From NCBI GenBank assembly GCA_028023455.1, contig JAQFVV010000013.1, positions 15,574,258 through 15,638,257 on the forward strand: a stretch of DNA of 64,000 bases, given 5' to 3'. The notes beneath the pieces were generated by a model. It was not told the DNA's origin. It ran no database searches and saw only the letters and a list, made by a program, of their open reading frames with translations. This DNA is from Epiperipatus broadwayi (lineage: Eukaryota; Onychophora; Udeonychophora; Euonychophora; Peripatidae). The translations under genes and the position numbers were made by a program. Below are positions 1 to 9,908 of the stretch, in pieces (position 1 is the stretch's first letter; each line of letters opens with the position of its first letter).

Positions 1-175
1 CATTCAAATAGTTTATTTAAATAATAGTATTATAATGCCTGTCAAGCGTACTTTTATTGTAATATTATACTGCTTACCTCAAATGCAAATGGCACCCATT
101 TAATGAAGGGATAATGCACTCTTCTTATTACTACCACATTCAAATAGTTTATTTAAATAATAGTTAGTATTATAA
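1..175. repeat. Short direct repeat pair at window start
   Basis: A 27-base unit beginning CATTCAAATAGTTTATTTAA occurs at 1-27 and again at 137-163, each followed by a similar TATTATAAT stretch; the second copy has a 4-base insertion (TTAG). The 110 bases between the copies show no coding signal. It may be the edge of a repeat continuing to the left of the window. Confidence 0.75.
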
Positions 176-747
176 TATGATTTATTAGCGATTCATGTCA
201 TTACACTTGATATTAATTTATTTAAGGCTTTAATTCAGATCAATGTCATTAGGGACATACTTATCTCAGCATTACTAGCAGATGCCAATCTTATTTTATG
301 TTTATAATTGCTTTGTCATTTGAGATTATCAGAAACTACGAGCCCACCTTGTCATCCTATTTGTTCTAGTCATGGGGTATATGTCTACTCCCTAGGACAG
401 TTTGTTTAGAGCAGCGAATACTCTGCATGGATAATCTCAGGATAGCTGACGCATTGTAGCTCTATTTTACTGTATATTATCTGCTTATTTATCTCATTTT
501 AGCCATCCCTCAATTATTCTATTACTTAATCTACAGTATATCCTTAGGTATTATTCAACTATTAGTCTGAATCATTCTTTTATTATCTAGCTAGTTAATC
601 ATCAATAGTCTTAAGATATGTCTCTGCTGTGTCTCCAGGACTGGAATGAATTAAATTCATTTGTATCACCAGAGATGTTGTTCATAGCATTAGATTTGGC
701 ATTATAGATTGCTCCTGATCTGTGAGTCTCAGGCCTGACTGGATTTG
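176..747. other. No recognisable feature
   Basis: AT-rich sequence with a slightly more balanced patch near 330-480. I see no open frame, RNA gene or bounded element here. Confidence 0.5.
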
Positions 748-1050
748 AAATACTTTTACTCAGATTCTGGGTCTTGTTAAATGAATATACAAATCTGACC
801 GGTACAATCTAGACAATAAGATATATGTGAGGAGGGGGGTTATTTACTATAAGATATAAGGTAGTATGTTTATATGATTAAGTATTTGTATATTTATGTA
901 AAATACTTTTGCTCAGATTCTGGGTCTTGTTAAATAAAGATACAAATCTGATGGGTACAATATAGACAATAAGATATATGCGGGGGAGGGGGGTTACTAG
1001 AAGATATAAGGTTGTATGTTTATATGATTTAAGTATTTGTATATTTATAT
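748..1050 (+). repeat. Tandem duplication, 153-bp period
   Basis: Two adjacent units start with AAATACTTTT at 748 and 901. They share the string CAGATTCTGGGTCTTGTTAA, a G-rich run (GAGGAGGGGGG near 830 and GGGGGAGGGGGG near 972) and the tail TATGTTTATATGATT. Differences are mostly point changes plus small indels in the G-run. Neither unit is coding. Confidence 0.85.
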
Positions 1051-1229
1051 GTTTTGTAGTTCTGTCAGATAGATTAATTTTTAATTTAATAAAATAAGTA
1101 TTGAAAAAATAAAAAGATAGGTGGATTTGTTTTATAATGTTATCAATGCATATAAAAAAAATAAGCTGATAATATACTTTGTGAAAAAGATAAAATAATT
1201 ATTTCTGAGAAATTGAGACTTTATTAATT

Positions 1230-1586
1230 GAAAAAAAAAAAACTACCCACTATAGGAATAGTTTACTTTACCCAGCTTTACTATATGTTTTATAAACAAT
1301 ACTTCAGATAAGTACTACACATAATAAATATTATACAATTTTATAAACACTAACCATCACATACCTGTTTTAATAATTTTATAAACATATGTAAAAATAT
1401 TCACCTTTCATTAATACAAGTTCATTATTATTAATGTACAGTTTATTGTTTATAATTACTTGTTGAAAATAAAATGCCTTTTAATTTATTTCATTCTAGA
1501 GCTTTGTTATTTCCTTTATGCAATGTTCAAATCCTATCATGCTAGCTATTACCATTTATTTGCTGGGATTCAAACCAAACATAACA
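1230..1586 (+). repeat. 5' LTR of degenerate Gypsy-like element (approximate left edge)
   Basis: This segment matches 6349-6658 over most of its length, including ATTTATTGTTTATAATTA, ACTTGTTGAAAATAA and the closing AACCAAACA. The two copies flank gag-pol-like sequence in the correct order, which is why I call them LTRs. The right edge is placed after ACATAACA; the left edge is uncertain because the first 70 bases have diverged. No clear primer-binding site survives just after 1586. Confidence 0.6.
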
Positions 1587-1771
1587 ATTGCACAGTCAAA
1601 GAACTTTATCTCCAGAACCATAATAGTTGGTGCAGTCAAAAAACCTATATCTCCAGAATTTATAACTTCAACCGGTAATATTAATTTGGATATAAATTAA
1701 TAAATAGATATAGAAACTAAAAAATAATGCCATCACAATGTAACATATGTGAATTTGATGTTAACAATGCC

Positions 1772-2110
1772 ATGGAGTGGCAAATATATGAAAAATGTTT
1801 AAATAAATATTTATGGTCAACTCGACAAAAGACAATGTTATTAAAGTGGCTACTTTATTTTTATTTGCAGGTCCTAAGATTATAGAAATAGCAAATAGAT
1901 TTTGCACATTTGACAAACCTGAAAGTTTTTCTGAAGCAGAATTAGTAAAAAAAACTTTCAAATCATTTTAAACCTGAACTTTCCAAACATATAGATCATT
2001 TTGTGTAAAAGATGCCAAAAGAGAAGGGAGCGAATTGCAAAAAAATATGATATAGCCTTAAAAGAATTAGCAAATAAATATCTATATGACTAATATTTTG
2101 AGAAAACTTT
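1772..2110 (+). pseudogene. Gypsy-like gag relic (capsid region)
   Basis: Broken coding sequence for the capsid part of an LTR-retrotransposon Gag, the protein that packages element RNA into virus-like particles. Starting at an ATG at 1772, the frame reads MEWQIYEKCLNKYL, the usual opening of invertebrate Gypsy Gag (a W then a helix with a Y or F about ten residues on). After a frame change comes NVIKVATLFLFAGPKIIEIA and then FDKPESFSEAELVKK, matching the conserved pattern of a hydrophobic helix followed by a region where ELV precedes a K/H-rich helix. A further frameshift gives RRERIAKKYDIALKELA. At least two frameshifts and stops make it non-functional. The order with the flanking LTR and the downstream zinc knuckle supports the call; the family name below Gypsy level is inference. 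Confidence 0.65.
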
Positions 2111-2156
2111 ATTAGAACAATACTTATGATAATTATTTATAAGAACAATACTTATG

Positions 2157-2694
2157 GTGTATGTCTGATATAAATTATTTATAACAGCAATTCTCAGCAA
2201 TCCCCTATTCCTTATGTATTCTAAAGCTTTCTATACATATTGCCGTTCAGTGCAAGCCAGAGTAATCAATGGATACCAGAAGGCTTGTGCATAAAATCCC
2301 CATCTAGTGCCTACTCATCCAATATCCCTAGACTAGTTTCTGGCTTGTGGCCTTCATCAGTGAGGAGTCTTGGATCTGAGAGCACTGCATCTAGATCTTA
2401 GGATCTGATGCAACCCTCCAGTAGTCATTTTTTATCTCTACTTAACTACAAAACTATGACAACAAAACTATGAGTCTTGAATTGAAAACACTATATTTTC
2501 AATCCAAGCTCATCGGCTTATACAGTAATATAGGTCTGAAGTTCAGTACCTATACATTTTGGTGTCTTTGGTTCTTTAATAATTGAGTGGCAATATGTAT
2601 GAGTTTTGCCTATTTTAATAACAGTTATAAGCAAGCATAAGAAATGGTGATCATGTGATGTTTATTGGCTCATTCTAAAGCTATAAAAAAGTGC
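2157..2694. mobile_element. Insertion in gag carrying a hammerhead-type motif
   Basis: Between the gag capsid relic (ending near 2110) and the point where gag resemblance resumes (near 2700, reading LKYAREFHKSCTSN) lies about 540 bp of unrelated, slightly GC-richer, non-coding DNA. It is flanked on both sides by TACTTATG (2149-2156 and 2695-2702), a candidate 8-bp target duplication. In DNA this AT-rich that match could be chance, and TACTTATG also occurs once more at 2121. The insert holds a minus-strand hammerhead-ribozyme motif. It may be a Penelope-like terminal fragment or a retrozyme-like unit; no protein is encoded. Confidence 0.45.
2317..2375 (-). ncRNA. Type I hammerhead ribozyme motif
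   Basis: On the minus strand the catalytic boxes appear in order: CUGAUGA (complement of 2354-2360), a short stem II (GGC/GCC around loop CACAA), GAAA (complement of 2337-2340), a minimal stem III (AC-UA-GU) and the cleavage triplet GUC (complement of 2331-2333). Stem I is supported on both sides: UCCUCA pairs with UAGGGA at five of six positions (one C-A mismatch, one G-U), then after an internal loop AUCCAA pairs with UUGGAU over six bases. This matches the type I architecture with short stem III known from Penelope-like elements and retrozymes. The A-A pair at the base of stem II and the mismatch in stem I suggest some decay, so self-cleavage is untested. Confidence 0.7.
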
Positions 2695-2699
2695 TACTT

Positions 2700-2965
2700 A
2701 TGAACTAGTCTTAAAATATGCTAGAGAATTTCACAAATCTTGTACAAGTAATATTAATAAACAATCCTCTGCACATCCAAATCTGAAATTTGTCAAAAAG
2801 AAGTATTAATGTTATTGCTGAGGAAATCCTGAACATTTAGATAAAGATTCCAATTGTAAAGAGGCAAAGTGCAAAAATTAGGGTAAAATAGCTCACTTAG
2901 CAAATATTTGCCATACTAAAAATAAAACTGACAAAAACAAATGTTTCTAGAAAAGTAAATTAGTC
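2700..2965 (+). pseudogene. Gypsy-like gag relic (C-terminal, zinc knuckles)
   Basis: Continuation of the degraded Gag. Around 2700-2800 the frame reads LKYAREFHKSCTSN and leads to a first cysteine cluster (YCYCGNPEHLDKDSNC) and then a CCHC-like knuckle read as KCKN-stop-GKIAHLANICH, where the second cysteine of the knuckle has become a stop. Two adjacent knuckles with the spacing C..CG..H....C and KC..CGK..HLA..C are typical of invertebrate Gypsy Gag and match the arrangement in the younger element at the end of this window. The knuckles bind element RNA in the family. Confidence 0.6.
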
Positions 2966-3525
2966 CACAATGAAAACAATAATTGAGAAAACAAAGCAAA
3001 CAGTGATAACCTTCAGCAAATAATGATAATTGTTAAAATTTAAAAAAAAAAAAAATTCTTATAGAAATTCAATTAAGGCTACGGTATCTCAAATCACAGA
3101 CAGACTGGAAATCATCCAAAGAAATTTAAAGCTGCCCGAAGATAACAAAAACAGATATAAAAACCAAGATGCAAATGACAAATATAAAAATAATAAGATT
3201 AAAGTCCCAGTTATAGTTAAACAGTCTGTAAACAATTAAATCTTTACATTGTAAAAAGTAAATTAAAATCATCACTAGGTAGCAAATCAACCCTTTAGGT
3301 ATAAAAACTTCCTTGGAATATAAAATTACAATGGAAAAAGAAGTCCAAACTCTATATCCAAAATTACTCAGATCAGAATTTAAAAAAATTAAAACAAAAG
3401 TCATTATTGAACTGCATGAAGTGCAAAAGCCAATACTGTAAAAATACGTAAGGTACCATTTGCACTGAGAAAACAAGTTGAAAGCACTTTTGGATGCTTT
3501 CACTGAAATATATATATATATATTA
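2966..3525 (+). pseudogene. Degraded gag-pol junction (protease region expected)
   Basis: By position this should hold the protease and the linker to reverse transcriptase, but I cannot find an intact D[TS]G aspartic-protease motif. Long A-runs and several stops occur. A minus-strand open stretch at 3126-3539 crosses this DNA but is only the antisense of the relic. Confidence 0.35.
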
Positions 3526-4717
3526 ATGCCTATAGACAATGCAGAATGGATTAATCACATAATTATTGTCCTGAAATCTAACGGGCAAATCAGAAAATCT
3601 GGTGATTATTGAATCATTGTTAAAACTTTACTGAAAATTTTTTATTCAGTCACCAATGTAAGAATGCTAGTCATTCTGCAAGGTGCTAGTCTTTTTGGCA
3701 AAATTAGATCTTTATATAGCTTTTAGTTGAATAGTAATATTTGAAGAAATAGCTAAGATCCTAACTATTATAATATCTAAAAGTATTATTTTTACATAAC
3801 TATCTTCGTTTTAGAAAACTATAGCTCTATACATTTTCCAAGTGAAAATTAACATATTGTTAAGATGAATAGATTGGATTACACTATATTCTCATGACAT
3901 TAATAACTGTTAATTCAGAAGAGGTACTACAAAAGAGAATTAAAAAGGAATCTAATTGACTCACATTTCAGAGTTACATTAAACTCTGATAAATAGATAT
4001 GATGTAATAAAGAAGAAAATCTCTAGACATTATTTTAGGTGATGGAATAAAGCCTGATCCAGAAAAAAAAATTTAAAATACAGAGATTGAGAAATATCAA
4101 ACAATTTCAGGCGTTTCTTGGACTTATAAATTTCTTTGCAAGTTTTCTTAGGGGGAGAGAATTCACATGATGATATGCCTATAAGAATTTCATAAGTGAA
4201 AATGCTGGACTAAACCACAAGAAGCATTTCAAATCAATGATGTGCTAACATCAAAACTGACTATTAATTCATTTTAATAACTCGGACATAAGCTTAAAAA
4301 CCAATGATAACCAACATTAGTTTACATGTCAAGAACAATGTCAAAATTTGAAAAAATTACAGCCAGTTAGATAAAGCACTAGTTATTATTTTTGCTGTAA
4401 AAAAATTATATCAGTATCTTCACAGTCATACATTTAGGATAACAACAGATCACTTATTATTGGGAAAATTCTCTAATAAAAAGGCAGCATCTGAACCATT
4501 TAATCCACAAATAGTCTGCAGGCATAATATACTGTCTGCATATAAATATGAAATAGAATATAAATCAGAAAATCAAATAAAACATGCAGAGCCCTCTCAC
4601 AGGTACCAGACACAAACACAGGAAAAACACAGTAAATCTTATTAATAGATGATAAGTCAAAACTGACAAACAGTCAAACTGTAGCAGCATGGATAAGAGC
4701 TATTTCTTGTTACGAAA
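3526..4717 (+). pseudogene. Gypsy-like pol relic: reverse transcriptase and RNase H
   Basis: Broken polymerase gene that would copy element RNA into DNA. At 3528-3609 the sequence reads PIDNAEWINHIIIVLKS then NGQIRKSGDY, the Gypsy RT opening in which a P-x4-EW motif is followed by KxDGxIRxCxDY. The catalytic DD box region is not recognisable. Near 4035-4155 the thumb region appears as DGIKPDPEK and FQAFLGLINFFASFLR, matching the highly conserved FLGLxNFYxxF. RNase H follows near 4310-4495 (YMSRTMSKFEKI, then the HxFxxxTDH box as HTFRITTDHLLLLGKFSNKK in another frame). Frameshifts and stops occur throughout. The relic runs directly into the MITE insertion at 4720 and resumes beyond it. Confidence 0.7.
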
Positions 4718-4719
4718 TA

Positions 4720-5791
4720 CACCTGGGTCTCGTTTTATGCGATAGATAGGTTCCTCAGAAAACACGCGCAAATGAAATCGCGCAAAAATAGACATAACTT
4801 ACATTGAAAAGGGGGGTGTGCGGTCTGTGATTTTTCAAAATTCGTGTAAAAGCAAAGCACCAACGTAAAATTACTTTAAAATTCATGCAAAAAAAAAAAT
4901 GAGGAAATAAAATATGATTAATAAAAAATTTCAAATTTGAAAAAAATTGATACAAGACAAACTTTTTTTAACTATAATATTTAATTTTATTCAAAATAAT
5001 ATATTTTTATGCATAATTTACAGTACAGTAATTTATATTTTTTTTATACACGTTTTAATTATTATAGCTATTTGCCGAAAAACATGTTCGTTTGCAAACA
5101 ACTAGCGCCAACTTCACACTCATGTTGTGTCAATGGTTTTTTGGTGACAATATAATTAGTAATTAATCTTTGAGACGATGATTTTATTAATTGTTTATCA
5201 AACTAACAACTAAAAATTAAATTCTTATTTTTGACTTTAATTTTCAATTCCGTTTAAAAATCAAATTTCACATCACATTAATTTCAAGTTGCTGTCAGTA
5301 ATTTTTAAATTGTTAATTACAATTAAAAATCAGATTTTAATTTTTAATTGTCAAATTTAATTGTGCCCACTGCTATTACTGACCTTTTAAAAATAAACTT
5401 GTGGACACTAAATGATTAATAATTGATTACGTTCTTTTTTAAAAAGCAAAAACGGAATGTGATTTAAAATGCAAAAATAACACACACAATGTGGAACAAA
5501 TTTACATTATAATCTTGTAAAATTTAATGTGTGTATACATAAAATGTGGAAATCATGATTTTAATTTCATTATTGCTTAAAATCTTACTATTATAAAGCA
5601 CTGAAAATATTGAAATTACTAAGATGAAAGTCGAATTCCAATAATGTGCTATTACTTTCAATATAATGTAAGTGCGTGAAATTTATTATTTAAAGTAATA
5701 GCGCATTATCGGAGTTCAACTTCCAGTAAAACATGAATCGCGTAACTTCAAAATCGTGTTAAATAAGTCCGCGTAAAAAGAGACCCAGGTG
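4720..5791. mobile_element. Non-autonomous pogo/Tigger-like DNA transposon (MITE)
   Basis: A 1072-bp unit has inverted ends CACCTGGGTCTCGTTTTATG (left) and CACCTGGGTCTCTTTTTACG (right, reverse complement), about 19 of 22 bases matching. It sits exactly between two TA dinucleotides (4718-4719 and 5792-5793), the duplication expected of the Tc1/mariner/pogo superfamily. The CTCGTTTTAT..GCG string resembles vertebrate Tigger ends, so pogo-like is my inference. No transposase is encoded; the interior is AT-rich with CpG-containing patches near both ends. It splits the Gypsy integrase, whose reading resumes immediately outside it, so it arrived after that element. Confidence 0.8.
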
Positions 5792-5793
5792 TA

Positions 5794-6330
5794 CTACAAA
5801 AATGGATTAAAAATGGTTGGCCTAACAAACAGTCAAAAATCTCCATAAATCTTTGTGGAATTTACATAATAAATTGTGAACAAATAAGGGAATGCATGTA
5901 TTTTAGCTGCTGATAAAATACTAATACCATCTCAATGATGGTTCTGAGATATTAGAGTTAAAGCCCAATAGTCATCCAGGCAAAATAAGAGCAAAAGCAC
6001 TTACTTCCAGTTATGTATGGTGGTTTATAATTGGCTCAGCCATTGCATCTTGCATTAAAAGATGCAGATTATGACAATTGTTGGGAAATATACCTCTGAA
6101 GAAAAAGGAAAGAAATCAACAAATAAGATGAACTCCTAGTATTTAGAAAACTATAAGTGGAGCAATGGAAAAAATCAAAGTTCTTTGAAGTGAGATGAGG
6201 TAGTTTAGTGTATGTTTAGCAATTAATAATAATGACTTCAGAGAATGAATATTTTAATAAAAAATGACTAGCCACTAGATTAGTGAAACAAAAGGACTAA
6301 TTGTCTTTACTCAGTTTATTCACTGCTGAA
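5794..6330 (+). pseudogene. Gypsy-like pol relic: integrase N-terminal region
   Basis: Right after the MITE the Gypsy relic continues. Joined across the insertion, the residues around 4690-5850 give a helix ending in a W-x-K-NGWP motif, the conserved segment between RNase H and integrase in Gypsy elements. Near 5950-6050 ILELKPNSHPGKIRAKAL precedes SSYVWW, the usual H-PG---K-ALARSYVWW of the integrase zinc-binding domain. The DDE catalytic core is not recognisable; the remaining 250 bp before the polypurine tract are too short for a full integrase, so a deletion is likely. Confidence 0.6.
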
Positions 6331-6348
6331 GGTGAGGAAAGGGAAGGA
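6331..6348 (+). other. Polypurine tract of Gypsy-like element
   Basis: The purine-rich run GGTGAGGAAAGGGAAGGA lies immediately upstream of the 3' LTR, where plus-strand DNA synthesis is primed in LTR retrotransposons. Only one pyrimidine interrupts 18 bases. Confidence 0.65.
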
Positions 6349-6658
6349 TTCAATTTACAGGCCTACTTGTTCTTTATTATAGACTTTATAAGTCTCCAAG
6401 ACCTATAAGACAATTAAAATAAGTATTGCAAATAATACATATTATACAGCTTTATAAATAAATGTAAAAACATTCAACTATCATTAATATAAAAATTATT
6501 ATTGTTAATATACCATTTATTGTTTATAATTAATTACTTGTTGAAAATAACATTCATTTTCATTCTTTTCCTATTGGAGTTTTTTATTTTATGCGACATT
6601 TGTATACCATTACATTACTATTATCATTTAATTTCTGGGCTTTGAACCAAACACAATA
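6349..6658 (+). repeat. 3' LTR of degenerate Gypsy-like element
   Basis: Matches the segment at 1230-1586 in order and orientation, though the first 70 bases align poorly. It begins near CAATTTACAGGCCTAC, reminiscent of the start TGTAATTACAGACTGAC of the short LTR at 62939. The two LTRs have diverged markedly, including an insertion of about 40 bases in the 5' copy, indicating an old element. Confidence 0.6.
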
Positions 6659-9600
6659 ATAAAGCAAAAGTAAAATTATAAATCTCAATATAAATAAGAT
6701 CCCCAAAGTCAACAAGAGAATCTCTTATTACTATTATCAGAAAATGAATCAAGTTGGCAAATTAAAACTCCATGCAACTTCACAAAGACAAACAATTTTT
6801 CTTACTATGCAGAATTTCACAGTAACATGCTGGTCCTGGAATAACTCTATGTGAGATTATCAGATAAACATTTGTTTTGAATAAAAGTTTAATCTTATGG
6901 ATGGCTTATTCCTTGGGCTAATCAATCATTTTGTTACATGCTTTGCTCATTTGAGGTGCATGTCTTAGAGTCTCCTTCTATTACAGTGATACAAGTCAAT
7001 CTCCTTGAGTTGAAGATAACTAGTTAATTGCTTGCAGCCTTTCATCTTAATAGTGGAATATATCAAATTCTTTGGGTTTTAGTATACAAAACTGTAACAT
7101 ATTTATCATTTGTTTAATTACTTGTATAAATTGTAAATAGTTGATGTGTTAATAAAAGTTTTTTATTTAAATATATATATTATTAAATTCTAATTAGATT
7201 CTGCTTATACTTTATATATATTGAAAACAAATGTTACGCTGGCAGAAAAGTGCTCATTATACAAAAAAATTATTAATTTTTTTTTTATGCATATTGCTTG
7301 CAATTGTAAACATTTTAAAAAAAGAAAAAAGTGAATAGTTCTAGTATTATATTTTTTAGTCCTGACATTAATATGTGTATATAATATATTGAACCATACA
7401 TGTTTTATTACATATGACATAAATAACTTGATTATTCTAATAGAAAAATTAATGTCCTATTTTTTTTTTTCAGACAGTCTGATTTTTGATTCTCTTTGAA
7501 GACATACTGCAAATTCTTTCAGGGCAGGGTGCTATTTATCTCAATTTATTACACAACATAATGTTTAAAACATCTTTGACCATATTATAAAACACATACT
7601 ATATTTAAAACTGATACATGTTCTTATGCTTTTAAATTGCATATGTAAAATATGTTCATGCAAATGCTTTACTTGGGGCTAGAGATAGCTTGTAAGAAAA
7701 GCAATTAGTCCCTCAATTGTAAAAAGTATTTACATTCCTGAAAATATATAGTGATCATAACTTTTTTTTAATTATTCATTCATTTTATCATTATTATAAA
7801 ATACAAAAAAAAAATATTTTAATTTAATTATTTATGAAATGAAATATGGAAACAATAAAACAATTTTATAAAGAAAGATGATTCACTAGGCTTATATTTT
7901 GCTAAAGATTTTATTTCAAAAATTTTATTTATTTATTTATTACCAGGCTAATTTTAAAAGTTATAGAAGAGTATGTTATGTTAACCATTTAAGATTTACT
8001 TAATAGTAAATAAATATTTAATTGCTTGACTGATCAGCTTAATTTCATTTAGCAACAATACTTTAAAAATGAATACATCACAACATGAATAAACATTTAT
8101 AAAAATCAAAAATATTACAAGTTAAAAAATCTATAATCTGATATACCATTAATTTATTTTGAATTTCTAGTTTCTGCCTTAATTTTTTTTAAGACATAAA
8201 TTAGTCACTCTAGTCTCTATGCATATGATCTAATGCACAATTTTATGACTCCTCTAAGAAGCTATTTTACAACTCATAACATATACTTGTTACGAAGATG
8301 ACAATTTTCTTTTGTTAAAATGATGCCCATATTCAGTGTAATACTATGACAAACTATTAGTAACTGGATAGAGAAAATCTTTCAAGAACATAAAATCTGA
8401 GCCGTGAAATGGATTTCTAAACTGTTGCTTCAAGAAAATGACAAAGCAATGGAATAAACGTTAGCAGATATATTTGAAAACAATGTTTTTTCTACAGGAT
8501 CTTATTTGTTTCATTTTTAAAAAACTATTTGTAACTACTTAATGACTTTCTCTTATATAATGTGTAATAGATAAATAATAATGGAGTGTAAAAAGGAACC
8601 AAAAAAAGAACATGAATTTTTATTTTTTTCTTACAAAACTTATATTGCATTTGTATCTTATGATGAAAAAAATGATTCAAGTTTTAAATAAATAATAATT
8701 GAATGGTTTATTATTTGAGAGAAGAGTTCATAAAAAGTTCAAACACTGAATGTGACAACTCTGGAGCTGTGGCAAAGCTCTAAATGATGAGATATTAGAC
8801 TAAATTGTTTTAAGAGAACAACAAATGGTAGCAAAGTATCAGAGATAATAAGTAAATATTATTGTTTGGTCATAATACTCTATTACCTAGTTAACTCAAT
8901 ATCCCTTTGGGTTGAGAACAAACTTATCTGTGTGCAATATAAATTATATAATTATCATAGGAGAAACTTGCCATTATGCATTAAATTCAACATACTTTCA
9001 ATCAAAAAATTTAAAGATAGCATGTAATACTAGCCTGAAAATACACCCCCACCCCCACTCCACAATAAAAACCTAAATAAATGGGCTTTGCTAAATTCAA
9101 AAATGCATTTGTTTTACCCTATCACATCTAGTTAATCATCAATAATACAAAATGTTATTTTATCATTATGTAAAATTTTGATAACTTAGCATTGATACAA
9201 ATGTGAGTCTGCAATAGTCAATCTTTTTGTTTTTTTTTACATTTAGCACAAGTTAAAACTGCCTTTCTAAACAAAATGATATATGTTGCTTTTATTTATA
9301 TTTAAGCAGATGAAGTCAAAACAGTAAATGTGTATTTTAAACCATTGTTACCAATAACACATTTAAATTACTAGACTTAATTTAAATAAACATTATAGGG
9401 TTATACATAACACAGTTTTATTAAGAATATATAAGGAAAAAATTATACCTGTAAAATATTTATACATACAGAGAAACTACTTTTAAATAAAGCAAAAAAT
9501 GAATAAATCCAAGAAAATATTAAAATTGCCATACCTGTGGTAAAACATATGGCTGAATATGCTTCAAAATGCTATTTTTAAATGCCTGAGATTTCATGAA

Positions 9601-9746
9601 AGACTCCTACAAGTATGAGTATATCTTATGATGTTTAAAACAATTTTTCTTTTCAGAAATTTGATAATTATTTAATGTAAAATTATGCATGCAGACAAGA
9701 GAGTTATAACACACATGCAAAACAACTTAGCAAGCAAAGTAAAAGA
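6659..9746. other. AT-rich DNA without recognisable feature
   Basis: About 3 kb of simple AT-rich sequence with homopolymer runs and short TA or TTTA repeats (for example near 7170 and 7930). Open stretches here are short and low in complexity. I see no exon, RNA gene or element boundary. Confidence 0.5.
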
Positions 9747-9890
9747 TACACGAGGAACGAGCCATATAATTGATAAGAGATTCACATATTTAATTCTTTT
9801 TTTTGTTTGTTTTTTCTTATTGTAACTGGTAACTTTGACCACACAAAAATAGCAGTCATCAAAGTGATTCCTCTGCTCATGGCATTGCAT
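9747..9890 (-). pseudogene. Fragment resembling the invertebrate DCYFC-type protein family
   Basis: In a minus-strand frame the residues HEQRNHFDDCYFCVVKVTSY, then NKKKQTKKRIKYVN and IIWLVPRV, follow the pattern I recall from a widely scattered, uncharacterised invertebrate protein family: H-x-x-DCYFC-x5-GYNKKNK-x3-YPNxPSxxRPVPH. The central cysteine box and the K-rich segment fit; the later proline-rich part is eroded (NLLSII where a PNLPSAI-like string is expected). The frame is open for another 25 codons without further resemblance, and upstream sequence does not extend the match. No function is known to me. It is probably a relic of a mobile or duplicated gene; identification is from memory of the motif. 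Confidence 0.4.
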
Positions 9891-9908
9891 GGGTATTGCA
9901 AATAGCAT

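Noticed and set aside
3126-3539. 137-codon minus-strand open frame
   Set aside because: Antisense of the Gypsy pol relic and composed mainly of I, F, Y and S with a TA-repeat inside.
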